A stretch of 64,000 nucleotides of DNA from Gonatopus flavifemur (taxonomy: Eukaryota; Arthropoda; Insecta; Hymenoptera; Dryinidae). The first letter of the stretch is position 1. Each line of letters opens with the position of its first letter. The stretch is from positions 1,426,001 through 1,490,000 of the forward strand of contig JAFFJZ010000008.1 of NCBI GenBank assembly GCA_018340375.1. The letters are read 5' to 3'. Shown one piece after another: positions 46,169 to 58,193 of the stretch. Under the pieces are notes generated by a model. The model was not told the DNA's origin. It did no database searches and was given only the letters and a program-made list of their open reading frames with translations. The translations under genes and the position numbers were made by a program.

Positions 46169-47730
46169 AAGACTTCTCAAACTTTTCTCAATAATTTCTC
46201 AAAATATCTTGAAGATCAAAAGTGCTTCGCAGGATGCTATCGTATGAATAATGTATTCCATTGTTGGATGATCAATTGAAATTAATGTTGGATGGAAATA
46301 TAGTCGAGATATTGCTATCAATAGATCTCAATTATCCTACTTTCACGCGGATACTTGCGTCGGCATAGGATCTCTTCATATCTTATGATTTCAGTTCTTT
46401 CTAAACAAATGATATGAGTTGATGCAGTTAGTAAATTCTTCGTCCATAATAAATCAGCATTATTCTCATACCATCTCAAATCGTCATGATCTCATTGATC
46501 CCAACATTGCTTTTGATGGAATAACAATTTTTTCCCAACATGTCCAACACCCTTGATCTGAAACTTGCTTGTCACACAAAAACTTGTATTCTCAGTTCTA
46601 CACCATAAGGACAGGCAATACAACATACAGCCCATACACCTTTGTCAACATTCTTTTGTATATCCGAGGTTCAAGATATCTCTCTAAATTCACTATTTTT
46701 TCAAATGTTGCAATCAATCTTTGTCGCAATTCACCGCGAGACCATTAGTGTTTCGAAATCAGTATGTTCAAATGACTTTCAACAAGAAAACGTTTTGCAG
46801 GACCTACCACAAATCTGTGAACGCTGAGAACGACTCTCTGATGAGAAATAAAAGGAAGAAGAAAAGGGGCTCTGTGGTGCGATAGAGTAAAATTCAGAGG
46901 GACGGAGAAGGGGTGGGATGAAAAGGGGGGGCAATGATGGGGAATAGCACACGGTACTGCCATAAAACAAAAGACCGCGCTGAGGCAAATTATGAATTCA
47001 AACGGCAGGCTTTTGTCTTCACATGTTTATTTCTTTGTTTTTCCGCCGACCGTGTAGCATTGTTTCAGGATTTCACGCGCGCATGTAGAGAACCACACAG
47101 GTAAAACAGAGAAACAGAGAAAAAAGGGAGACATAGAGAGAGAGAGAGAGAAGGCAGAAGGCAAAGGGTTTACTATTATGAGGCTCACCTTTGTTATTTC
47201 TTGAGCTTTTTTTGCCGCTGACCCACGTACATTTTTTGCCTTCTGTTCTTCGTACATCCTGCAGTGTGTATGTACCCTACCAACTGACAGCAATTGAAGT
47301 GGTGCAGAATTGCAAGACCCCTATGGCGAAGAGTCAGTTGAAAATATCACGATGCATGTCAGTTAATATTCTGTCGGTTGCTCTATATCACGTCCTTGTT
47401 AATTAATACCTTCTCCAACGACAAGTTTTTTCTTCAATTGTTCTTCAAGAGTCAATGACAGCGGTACAATGGATTTTCTAGGTTAATAAATACAGTGGTG
47501 ACAGGGGGAACTTACCAGTAAGATGAATAAAAAATGCACCAGACGATATGAAATTCTGAATTAATCAATTCTGTGACTCGATATATATTGCTCAATGATC
47601 TGTAATCATCCAAACCGTACCCTAGAACAGAGTTGGAGTCACCAACTGTACGAAAATAATCCGAAAAATACCAAATAATTAAACACTTTTATCATAAAAT
47701 CTTTATTTTGCCTTTTCTTCGTTCTACCAT
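46169..47730. other. Spacer with one quadruplex-type G-run group
   Basis: At 46910-46942 GGGG, GGG, GGGGGGG and GGGG are separated by loops of 1, 7 and 7 bases, which fits the canonical G-quadruplex pattern on the plus strand. A GA run lies at 47131-47151. Overlapping frames here are compositional. Confidence 0.4.
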
Positions 47731-48945
47731 GAGGCCACCGAATGAGATTAATAGTGACGATAGCTAGCATACAAGTTTGTCATACGTCTATTTGATTTCT
47801 GCTCTATCTCCACCCACCTATGATTCTACTCCGAAGAACTGATGAGCCCAGCATGTTGTAAGAATCTGTGACATATCTACTGTGTTTTCGCCTTTGAAAA
47901 AATCGCTTCGAAATACTTCAATGTGACTAAAGTAACTGGAGACAAACTTCAACTTCTATCGTTAGTCAAACTATTTACATCTCTTTGAGGTTCTGTTATG
48001 AACTTCACTTTCTAAAAACTTTTTATATTCCATTGGGGTTTTTTGATGAATTCCCCTTCCTGATTATGAGTGATGATTCAGTTATGGATTCTTTACATGA
48101 TCTGTGATCGTCCATTCTATGCCATTTATTATGAATGGAATCCACTTTGTAATCCGTAATTCATCCATTCAATACACAATTTCTACAAGACCGACTATAT
48201 GAAATTGATAGTGGTGGTAGACGACGTACGGGTCTATGGTATATTTGCTTCTTTTTCGTGTTTTCTTATACATCTGCGATACTAATCAAGCAATCCAATA
48301 ACAACTCTTGGTCAAGGAAGTATCAGGCCAATGAGGAAAGACAAAAACGAAGTAAATATACCATTCGATCTGTACATCGTCCACCACCACTATCCACTTC
48401 ATTTAGGTGATTTCATAGAAAATTTTGTATTGAATGGATGAACTACAAATTATAAAGTGGATTCAATTGATAATGAATGACATGAAATGAATGATCGAAG
48501 ATTATGTGAGGAATCAACAACTGAATCATCACTCATAATCAGGAAGGTGAATTCGTCAAATATCAAATATAATCAGAACTTGGGAACATCCAAAAACCTC
48601 AATGCGGCATACAAATTTTTTAGAATGAGAAGTTCATGACACAACCTCAATGAGATATAAGAAGTCTCAAGAACGTTGGAGGTTGAGGTTGATCTTCAGG
48701 CACTTCAGTTACATTCAAGTATATCAAATATTTTTAATCAAAACTATCAATTGAACAAAACGATTTCTGTAGAGGCAAAAGCACAGCAGATATGCCACAG
48801 ATCTTGACGACATACTGGACTCATTCTTGGAGTAGAATCACAGGTGGATGGAGACAAAGCAGAAATGAAGCAGACGCATCATAAATTTGTACGCTAGCTA
48901 TACAGCTAGACGATAGCTGTCACTATCAATTCCATTCGATGGCCT
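47731..48945. repeat. ~1.2-kb near-palindrome (giant foldback)
   Basis: The left arm, about 47731-48270, is matched inverted by about 48331-48945. Marker words in both: GAGGCCAxCGAATG, GATTCTACTC, TTTCTGCTYTRTCTCC, TGATTATGAGTGATGATTCA, TTCATCCATTCAATAC, GATAGTGGTGGT, GGTATATTT. Agreement is highest near the centre and lower outward. A partial extra copy of the right-arm end (TTTGATAGCATC-type text, inverse of about 48960-49080) follows. No coding capacity or short terminal motif was recognised. A transcript would form a long double-stranded hairpin. Confidence 0.75.
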
Positions 48946-49179
48946 CTTAGTCGAGAGAAGCAAATGCAAGAGTCCAGTGAATATATCACAGATCTATCCA
49001 ATACTATTATTAGATTCTTTGAATAGCATCATAGGTGGATGAGGATGAAACAAAATGAAGCAAACATACCTCTAGTTGATGTCTGATTCTTAATCAGATT
49101 TGGTTAGATTCAATGGACTGTTCCATTATATAATAATCTTCATCCAACCCGCAAAGACAATCAAATTATATTGAACGTA

Positions 49180-49355
49180 CCTGTTTTAAATATACTTAGA
49201 ACGTACATAGTACATTCGAAATGTACGATATTCATTTAATCGACGTTCGAGTTACGTACCGTCGTATATTCGATTACATGCATGAATATGCATGTACATA
49301 GAACATATTTCGAATATTCTAAGAACGTTCGTAGTATATTCTGGTGCTACTTGGG
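49180..49355. mobile_element. Element ending CCCAAGTAGCACC, copy A
   Basis: Read inverted from 49355 the end is CCCAAGTAGCACCAGAATAT. It shares CATAGAACATATTTCGAATA and the end with 59829-59956. Inside, TTAGAACGTACATAG and TAGAACATATTTCGAATATT pair weakly. The left end is uncertain. Confidence 0.5.
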
Positions 49356-49660
49356 ACCATACTATACTGAAATGAACGCTATTAGATGTTGAAAAAAAGA
49401 AAGAGATCAGATACATCCATACTATTGCGAAAATTGAAAATCCACCTCAAAGGCCTGAATACACAAGCTACGTAAACGTGAATGTAAGGAACGGAAGCCT
49501 GCATAGATCTCGTATATGGTTTCTGCCCATACGTTTCTTACGTTTACATATTTACATAGCTTGTGTGTCTAGACCTTTAGATAGTGATGAGATTCATCGT
49601 GATAAAAGAAATCGAATAATCTGCACCAGAATGTTGGTTGATGATCTTTTGATCGCATGA

Positions 49661-49940
49661 AATTTTAAAAACGTTTATATTTCAGGATCGCGTGAACTGA
49701 TCAAGTTCGGAGTGTGCTTAAACGAAAGTGTGTAGTCGAATTATATATTAAAAGTGTAATTTTTTTTTCGTGACATTCAATGTGTGACGAGTCATTGTGC
49801 ATTGAAAATTTTTTCAGGAGGTTAAATCTCGGTTTAGGAGTAAAGATACACGGTAGCGCGCGACTTCTGCTTTTTCACTTACATGTTTCTTTGTTGTTTT
49901 TTCATGTTCTTGGCGTCGAGACGCTACTGCGTCTCTTGAT
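49661..49940 (+). repeat. 280-bp dispersed repeat, copy A
   Basis: AACGTTTATATTTC, ACTGATCAAGTTCG, GTCGAATTATATA, TCGTGACAT, ACGGTAGCGCGC and CTACTGCGTCTCTTGAT recur in the same order at 60941-61222. Roughly four fifths of the bases agree. It may be a solo LTR or SINE-like repeat; copy B has a TATAAATA word. A plus frame of 71 codons (49780-49995) runs through part of it. Confidence 0.65.
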
Positions 49941-50910
49941 ATTTAAGAAATTTGCTTCAATTGGAATTTATGAGCGTGGCTTTTCATCTTCTTGAATGTG
50001 ATTTCTAATTGAAATTTTATATAATAATGCTTGGGGAGCTTTGGGCAGAGGTATCCGATTTGTCTCGATTATTCAATCAAATATTGAATCTTCTCGAAGT
50101 CACCTTGTTCATTACTCATTCAATTCCTATGTCTTGAAATAAAATATAGACATCTACTCTATTGGAATACGTGCTGCACTTGATTTAACCACGTCCCGCA
50201 TCTGAAGTAATTTTTAATTCGGTTATTAAATTTAGATCTGTTGCTCTAGAATAAACGAACAGATGACTCGCAAAATTCAAACACATTCATTCGTGATGGT
50301 CACGAATGTGATCAATTTTTATATCAACTTATTTTCGAATAATTCCCAGCCAATCGAGATGATGTGTTCTTATATTCTATGGACGTTCAATAAAGTTCAC
50401 TGCTTCTGAATTGAATTCATAAAATTCCAAACAGCACAGCAGTCGATGTATACATCAAGAATTCTTTATGAATTCTCAATGTTCCTTAAGTTTTCATCAT
50501 TGACTTATCTTGAACTATTATACTGTCTTCGATACGTTTATTACAGGAGGAATTTTCAGTGAATAGTCGTGATTTTATGCAACATATTTCGTCACACAAA
50601 TCTTTGGATTCTATGTTATTGAGTCAACACTCTTTTGAAAATCACGAAAACATTGTTTTCTGTTATAAATAACATAAACTCCCATGAGTTGTTGTCGGAA
50701 TTCATCAGAATTTTATTTGTCTTCCAACAGTTTAATTGCACTTTGGAGGGATTCTTCTAAATTCTCGAGAAGACTCTTGAAAATCAGACCAACTTTCTGA
50801 GATTAAAGTGGATTGTTTCACACAAATTTCCTTGCAGTGTGTATATTCTTCAAAGGAAATTTGTCTGGTATCTCCAAGTGAGATTGACCAATGGAGAATA
50901 GTAGCAATCT
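49941..50910. other. Spacer, nothing recognised
   Basis: AT-rich sequence without repeats or frames of note. Confidence 0.3.
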
Positions 50911-51095
50911 CCAGTAGAAATTTGTCTAGTAATTCTCTAGTTGTAACACCTACTCCAACGGAAAACTAGAGACCTTATTAGTCTACTTACGAGTTGCTAA
51001 TTTGACTAGCAGCTCGGATTGAGTGATTCGGGTTTATAGTTTCTCGTTGTGGTAGGTGTTACAACTAGAAAATTACAATAGGAATCTCTACTGGG
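50911..51095. mobile_element. 185-bp foldback of the CCCTGGTAGAAAT family
   Basis: The left arm CCAGTAGAAATTTGTCTAGT then TCTAGTTGTAACACCTAC is matched inverted at the right, which ends CTACTGGG. It shares the CTAGTTGTAACAC core with 4349-4586. No clear duplication. Confidence 0.65.
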
Positions 51096-51378
51096 CATGT
51101 TCTACGCTCTCAAAAATAATAGGAAGATTCAATGGGGAAGAGAAAATTTGGAGGAAATATTACCAAGTTTATTTTGAAGAATCATTCTAAATAAATTTCA
51201 TATATTGAATATTTATGGTAATTTTTTCTGTGGAATTTGTTAAAATAGAATTATATAATCCGGTGCATGACTCCATTTTCCGCCCTAGTTAAAAAACTCC
51301 ATAGAACTTGACGGAATGAAATTCAGTGGGATTTGGTCAGATTTGGCAAAATTTAATCATCATCATCATCATGAAGTA

Positions 51379-51590
51379 GGGGAGAGAGGAGCTAATTGTA
51401 ACAGGAGTGAGTTGGTGACATGGTCTGTTACTATATAGTATTTCTCATCAGATTATGTGTGCGCTCTATAAAATACTCTTTCAGCGACTAAATGAGCATT
51501 TTACGAAGATTGAACCTTCTCCGTTAGAAGATGTGACACTTGTAGTCTGTGTTACAACTTACCTCTGTTACTTTTAGCCCCGGTCTCCCC
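51379..51590. mobile_element. 212-bp MITE with GGGGAGACCGGGGCTAA-type ends, TA flanks
   Basis: GGGGAGAGAGGAGCTAATTG at the left and, inverted, GGGGAGACCGGGGCTAAAAG at the right, each continuing to GTAACAG. TA lies at 51377-51378 and 51591-51592. An (ATC) run at 51353-51371 abuts its left side. Confidence 0.7.
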
Positions 51591-51592
51591 TA

Positions 51593-53265
51593 CCCATGTG
51601 GAAATTAATTTTTGGCGGACATCAATATTCTAGAGCTTCCTTGTTAGAATTCTCAAGTTTTAGTGCATTTTTTCCCCAACGTTTTCTGTAGAAATGAGCA
51701 ATATTTACGATATCGATATTCTTGTATACAACAAGCATATTGATATCGTAGATATCGCTCATCTATGACGTAAGATGGAATCTTCGGAAACGTGTTTGAA
51801 ATGTTCCACTAGATTGAAAAGTTGCTAATTAACTAATTTTTCATTCGAGGACAAAGCACTTGTTCTCAAATATAATTCAATAATATGTTCAAAAGTTATT
51901 GATAACCCATCTGAATTTTTGTGAAAAAGATTTTCGGATCGCAAAATTGGACTGGAATGAGTAGGGAGGCATGGATGACACAACCGCCATATAAATTTCG
52001 AGATGTTATATTTCATTATTAAATTGTGGAATAAAAGGATCACCACAAGAAGTTTGAATAAAAAATGTTTTCATTCCATAGATGTGTCATGGCTGGTCAA
52101 ATTCGTCCTTCTCCTGACAGGAGATTGATACAACTATTTTGATGGGTGAGGACGCCACAAGGGACGCGGAGAACTCGGCGGAAATTAAGGAATGAAGAGG
52201 AGGAAGGGGCAGAAAGACTGGTAGCAGCCGGAGGGGGTGCGACGGCGGTCTACGAGGACCACGAGATCAATATGTATGTTGGGGAATATGGACCACGTGG
52301 GGGTCGGGGGTGGCCAGCAACCTCTGGCAGCTGATTGGCCAACGGCTACCCCCAAACCACGCCCACTCCCACACACGCTGTCTTAACCAACCCTCAGACC
52401 ACCAGGCCACCCTTATGTATGTATATACATACGTATACGTACAACGTATACACATTTTCTATGTCTCAGCAAAGAGCTTTACATATACACTTATATATAT
52501 ATACTCTTAGCCACGACACGATAAAGAGGTTGAGGGCGAAGGATGAGTATGAGTGCAGGGTGGAACTATCCCTAACACTGTTACCGAATTCGGCCGAATC
52601 ATCGAAAATTGAAAACCACGTTTGAGTTCTCTCTTATGTTGTATCCCACTCTCGTTCACTCTTCTGCTATAAAGTTTTGTCAGATATAAGCCAGTTCTAA
52701 AACTACTCTCATCCCAGCTTGTAATCCAATTAAACACGATATATTCGCCCTTCTACGTCCTCCCTCACTACTCTTCGACGAGGGAAGAGGTTCAATTACG
52801 TCGCGATCTTGCAATAACATTTTCCAATCATCAGATCGTTTCATAATCGAACAAATAGGGCATCCGGTGATTCTCCTTCTGTTGTTGCTAATTGCAACTA
52901 TTGGTAATTTCATAATATCGAAGTTGCACGCAATGAAATCGTTCGATTCCTAAGTACTCCGATGAATGTACGACTTCCTCAGTTACATACATCCATGTGA
53001 TAAATTTGAACGAAAGTTTATAGTAAACGAAGAATCCGTAGGAAAAATTGTTTCACATTTTTTTGCATTCTCGAGTTCCAAATTTATGAATTTAGATCCT
53101 ATCACGGCGTCACAATGGAAACTGGCGTGAGCAACACAGAGCTCATAATGGAATCCTGTGGTTACAAACCCATCTTATGGAAACTGCTTCCAAACACGTA
53201 CACTTTCATTGGAATTGTCAATTCATTTCGTTAGAATCAAAGTGGCATCCTGATCAAGCCTTATG
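51593..53265. other. Spacer with a CG-richer block at 52140-52420
   Basis: The block includes GTGGGGGTCGGGGGTGG and a run of CCACxC words, followed by a TATGTA/TACGTA palindromic tract at about 52414-52450. Frames of 62-96 codons overlap on both strands with no domain. A promoter or exon is possible but unproven. Confidence 0.3.
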
Positions 53266-53462
53266 GAGAAACTCGATATCGGAATTTCATCGTAGAATCA
53301 TCAATTATATTGTATTCTTATCGAAATTGTCCGATAATGAAACAATACGGTATATTTCCGGTAATGTTACGATATCTGCGATAATTATCCGATATAAGAC
53401 CAACCAGCTGCGCAATAGATAATTTCCGAATGGTTTAAATTGGATATTTCTGGGATATGTCG
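53266..53462. mobile_element. Diverged relative of the 9793-10114 foldback
   Basis: CTCGATATCGGAATTTCATC, CAATTATATTGTATTCTTAT and TTGTCCGATAATGAAAC follow the same order as the arm of 9793-10114. It sits immediately next to the 3' end of the LINE. Confidence 0.5.
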
Positions 53463-55303
53463 TCATCAGCATCATGAAGTACTCAGTCTCATAACTGGTT
53501 CGATGAAATCCTCAAACCCTGTCCATTATCCGCTGAACGCTTAATTTCTGCATGTCTACGACAACCCTTATCTTGTATAATTTGCTTCATATAACTCAAT
53601 CCGGGTCTACCTTTGCGAGTTGTACCATTCATTTTTCCTTCCAATATTGTTTTCAATTAACTATCATGTTTTAATGTGTGTCCTATCAGATAACTTTTCC
53701 CTTTCACATGTTCCAAAAGACTTCTTTTTTCATCTACCTTCTCAAGTACTTTTTCATTTTTACTTTATCCACTTTATTCTTAGCATCCGTCTATAACACC
53801 ACATTTCAAAAGCTTCAAGTCTTAGTTGGTCCGTTTTTCCAATTGTCCAGGTTTTGCAACCATATAATGCTGTGCTCCAAACGTAACTCTTCAAGAATTT
53901 CTTTCTTACTGCTAAGCCGATATTCTTTGAGCATAATAACTGTGTCTCTTGGTGAAAAGCCTGTTTTCCCAGTGCTATTCTTGCTCTCATATCTCCCGCT
54001 TTCACCGTTTTCTGTAATTATGCTTCTGAGTTTTTTAAATTCTTTCACTCGCTGAATTGTCTCGGCGTCTGTTCGATTTTTGTTCTTCTTGATGCTTCCG
54101 CTGGTGTGCAAATCATGGATTTTGTTTTGTCCTTATTTACATCCATACAATAGTTTTCTAGTGATATGATTCTCATAGTGTTGAGAACCTTTTCTAACTC
54201 AGCACTACTCGTAGCTGATACAGCTATGTCATACGCGAATCTCAACATGCTTACATTTTTCGCCTGAATCTGTAATCTCAATTGCAATTGCTCCTTAACT
54301 TCGTTCATCGCTTCTCCTATATATAAATTAAAAATCAACAGTGCTAGTGAACATCCTTGTCTCACTCCTCTTCTAATTTGCGCCTCCCTTTTCCTGACCT
54401 TCCATTTCTATTATTGCGGTTTGATTCTTATATAATTCATATATTATTCTCCTATCGTTGAAATTAACTCCTACCTTTTCCAAAATCGCGAACATTTTCT
54501 CTATCTACAAAAACATTATTATTATATTTATCTACAAAACCTGTATACACAGACTTTTTTAACTCTAGTCTTTTCTCTATTACTGCTCTGAGTGCTGAAT
54601 TGCTTCTCGCGTTCCTCTATTCTTCCTAAAATCGAACTGATCTTCTGCTAATTTACTCTCCATTCAATTTTCTATTCTCCTGTATATAATTTTTGTCAGT
54701 ATTTTCGAGGCATGTGAAGTTAAAATAATCGTTCTGTAGTTCTTGCATTCGTTTGCTCCTTATTTTTTTGGAATTACGACAATTTTATTCTTCTGGAAAC
54801 ATTTCGGTACTTTTCCATTTTCGTACATATCTCCGACCAATTCCATCAGTGCGTCATAAGCTCTTTGACTGGAGGCTTTGATAAGGTCCGCACTTATGCC
54901 ATTTACTCCTGGCACTTTATCATTTCTCAATTCTTTTAAAGCCCTGTCGAATCCTCTCAACAATCCTAGATGCCTCATCTATTTTTTCTCAAAGTAATCC
55001 TACTTCTATATCGTGACATTCTTCTTCTGACCATTGTTCTTTTGCTCCCCTTGATTCTCTTATTATTTCATTCCTCAATGATTTGTATCTCTCCTGGCCT
55101 TTTTCGATACTATCATTCTTTTATTTTCTTCTTTCATTCATTAAATCCAGAATTTCTTCTGTTATCCATGGTTCCTCAGGTTCTACTCCATCATTCTTCA
55201 AAATGTAATTTGCAGATTCTTCTATGTTCCCCTTCATGTTCGTCCATCTATTCTTTATTTCCAAGTCTTTCTCTTCTTGATCCTCCAATTTTTCATCCAT
55301 CAC
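53463..55303 (-). pseudogene. RTE-like LINE: reverse transcriptase part and 3' end, decayed
   Basis: This is the reverse transcriptase half of a non-LTR retrotransposon. Minus-strand fragments in order are a linker (55303-55121), the RT start FDRALKELRNDKVPGVNGIS (54978-54760), MRQGCSLALLIFNLYIGEAM with LRFAYDIAVSA (54365-54045), and the C-terminal RTE motifs TALYGCKTWTIGKTDQLRLE, AFEMWCYRRMLRIKWIK (54005-53760) and EGKMNGTTRKGRPGLSYM in the tail. The YADD-type box reads FAYD, so a catalytic Asp is replaced by Tyr. Several frameshifts separate the pieces and RT motifs 1-3 (54370-54760) are broken. The end near 53463-53490 has GATGCTGATGACGAC, like the short triplet tails of RTE elements. Confidence 0.85.
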
Positions 55304-55327
55304 TTTGAATGCCTCATGTGTTAGTTT

Positions 55328-56244
55328 TCATTTAAGATTTTTCAAACTCCAGCTTTTTTGCATTTTCCTTTCCTTCTTCAAAGCTTTGGATTTCAGAGAA
55401 CATTTCATCATCAACATATTGTGATCACTATTTATATCCCTGCCTGAATGAGTTTTACAGTTTTTCACTTGGTCTCTAAATCTTTGTTTTACTAATATGT
55501 AATCAATTTGGTATCTTGCTGTATTTCCTGGCATTCTCCAAGTATAGACTCTTCTTGGATGATTTTTGAATAATGTGTTGGTAATACCTATTTTATAACT
55601 TCCACATAATTCGATTAAACGTTGTCTTCTTTCATTTCTTTTCCCTAACGCAAAATCTCCTATTATGTTGCCATCTCTTCCTCGTCCCACTACTGTTTTC
55701 CAGTCACCTATGATCATCTTCTCTTCTCCTTTCGCATATTCTATCACTCCTTCTATTCCATGGTACGTTTTTTCCATGTCTTCCTCTAAGCACACAGGTA
55801 TGGGCATGTATACTTGAACTATAACAGGGTCTACCGGTTTTGTTCTAATTCTGATTATCATCACGCGTTCGCTATGTTGCAAGTAATTTTCTATCCCATT
55901 TCTTACCCTTTTATGCATTATAACTCCTGCACCTGCTTGACCATTCTTTCCTCTATCCTGTAATCCTTACTCCAAAAATCCCCTTCTTGTGGCCATCTCA
56001 TTTCGGTAATTCTCATCACATCGATATTCAACCTATTCATTTCTAATTCCAAATTTCCCAGTTTCCCTGTTTGTCTCAGTGATCTAATATCCCACGCTCC
56101 GACTCGAAGAATATTTTCTTTCTTTCCTATCTTCTTCGTTTTTCTATCTTGTTTGATGAAGCTCTCTCGAGCAGCCTCCACTCGGGGATCCAAACGAGAG
56201 GCTATTTTACCTCCGGAATATTTTACTCGAGATAACGCCATCAT
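55328..56244 (-). pseudogene. RTE-like LINE: AP-type endonuclease domain (CFDP2-like)
   Basis: The first half of the same element. Frame 56244-55918 has RVGAWDIRSLRQTGKLGNLE and NIDVMRITEMRWPQEGDFW, with the catalytic Glu of the EMRW box. The next frame, 55918-55328, has IENYLQHSERVMIIRIRTKP, MIIGDWKTVVG, RRVYTWRMPG, ARYQIDYILVKQRF and INSDHNMLM. The Asp-x-Asn box that is normally GDWNA or GDFNA reads GDWK, so the Asn is lost, while the final SDH is kept. One frameshift/stop at about 55918 splits the domain. The combination is what annotation pipelines often name craniofacial development protein 2-like. No internal start or 5' UTR could be fixed upstream of 56244. Confidence 0.88.
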
Positions 56245-57562
56245 GTTATTGTTGATTTTTTTCTTCTATAAATCAAACATTCTAGGTTTGGAAAAAGATT
56301 TCATTCCCTCGGAAATATTGAAAGATGTCAAGGAAGATAGTTTCCCCCTTGCTTTCCCTCCGTTTGCCGATGTTTCTGACATTGGGATTCTTTGGTTTCC
56401 CTCAATATGTATTCTCCCTCTCGAGTAGTTTATTCCATCCAAAAAAGAGACTCATCCTCCCCACCACGTGAAGGAAGCAGATACTACCAAGGATAGATAA
56501 AAAGGATTTCAAGGACAGATATCATGAATATCCTCCGGAAGACCATCCCGCAATCATCCCACGGGGAGGTATATATCGTAACAATATAAAAAATATATTG
56601 TGTTATTTTACTATCGGACAAGTCCAATGAAAAAAAAAAATAAGATAAAAAAGCGTAAAAATTACAATTTTCATCACCATATTGGACACACCGTTCCAAG
56701 ATAATTGCTCCACATTGATTCGATAGACTACAATTCAAATAGTAATTTTGTTTCTTTAAACAGTGATTTATTGAACTAATTTTGAGCGATTATCTTGTAT
56801 GATCCGCGATGTCTGCAATCTGTTGTTAAAGATTGTAATTTTTTACGCTTTCTGTTTTCTCAGAGTCCAATCCAATTGACGATTTCACGATGAAATCCTA
56901 ACCCTCAGGTTTTTCCAATCGTGGAAAAAAGCAATATACAGGTCTGCATAAACATCAATAAAAGATGGACAAATAGATTTATGAGTAAGTAAATGCATGC
57001 GGCATCTGAGCTCAGAATGAGGACACTGAATACTCGAAGACTAATCTGTTAAAAGAAGTATTTATTCTTTATTCAACCCTGATAGGATGTTTCAATATTT
57101 CTTCACTTTTCTCTTCATTTGATTCGCCTTATACTCCTATAATGCCACTATTCAAACATTCCGTTTTGTTCCTTGTCTCACAATTAAATAATTTTGCACA
57201 TCATACATAAGTGTTCAAATGGTTCCTTTCCATTTCAAGATAAATATTCTTCAGTCAGAACAGATTTCGATGTACGTGGTCGAAGTTTTTATCGAGCATA
57301 ATATTCTGCTTTCCATATCGCTTTGACTTTTTTCACACAGAGGAATATTATAATCACTGAATACTGGAATTCTTTCACCTCCGTTGACATGTAGATTCAG
57401 CGTTATCAATATTTCATGAAATCCATTAAGCGTATAACGTTCCGAGACACACTTTATTATTCAGAATAAAAAGAAGATTAAAATCTACTTTGATATGGTA
57501 TTAAAGTTTTGTCACCAACGGTGACTTGTAATCTGCATAGATTAATTTCTTAAACTGTACTA
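56245..57562. other. Spacer upstream of the LINE, nothing recognised
   Basis: It may include the LINE 5' UTR. No repeat partner was found inside the window. Confidence 0.3.
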
Positions 57563-57855
57563 CGCGGAAAGACCGGGTCTATTAATATTTAGAAAGAATT
57601 TGTCAACGTTTGGAAGAATGACTGTCAATTCAGGGAAAAAGAGATTCGCTGAGAAATATTCGTAGAGAGTCTACCAAAAATTCGTAGTCAAAATATTAAC
57701 AGTTGATAGTTTTATTGGTATTTTTCACAGTATCAATTGTTAATACATCGACTACGAATTTTTACTAGACTCGCTACGAATATTTTCCAGCGATCCTCGT
57801 TTTCCATAAATTGACAGTCATTTTTCTGAATATCAATAGACCCGGTCTTTCCGTG
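57563..57855. mobile_element. 293-bp foldback with CACGGAAAGACCGGGTCTAT ends
   Basis: The left CGCGGAAAGACCGGGTCTAT and the inverted right CACGGAAAGACCGGGTCTAT continue to pair for about 140 bp (AATGACTGTCAATT, AATATTCGTAG, AAAAATTCGTAGTC). The flanks TA and TC do not match, so the duplication has decayed or the end is slightly different. Confidence 0.75.
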
Positions 57856-57889
57856 TCCAGCAACGGAGTTCCGTAATTACTATTTATTG

Positions 57890-58193
57890 TAGTGATGCCG
57901 TGAGACGAGAAAAGACAACAATAGGTTTTGTCTCGTATAGATTTTTTTGCACGTTTTCTCGTTTCGTCGCGACATTTTCGGCATCCAACCTCGTCTTTCC
58001 TCGTTTCGACATTTCGACATCTTTTTTTAGTAATATCTGCATTTTCCACCTCATCAAATTGTTTCTTGTTTCTCGTCAAATCATTCTTGTTTTGTCTCAT
58101 AAATTTTTGGGGTAAGGTTTTTCTTGTCCCGTCTTGTTTCTCACCGTGGTCTCCTGTTTCATCTCGACTTCCTCGTTCCTCGTGGCATCACTA
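57890..58193. mobile_element. 304-bp hAT-type element with satellite-like arms, 8-bp duplication ATTTATTG
   Basis: The termini are TAGTGATGCCGTGAGACGAG and, inverted, TAGTGATGCCACGAGGAACG. ATTTATTG occurs at 57882-57889 and 58194-58201, a perfect 8-bp duplication. TAGTGATG is a common hAT terminus. The interior is made of degenerate TTTCTCGTTTCG/TTGTCTCGT words. Frames of 71-108 codons on both strands run through this low-complexity text. Confidence 0.88.

Noticed and set aside
52140..52625. Overlapping frames in the CG-richer block
   Set aside because: Frames exist on both strands with Pro/Thr-His or Gly-Arg bias from GC composition; no domain or splice consensus.
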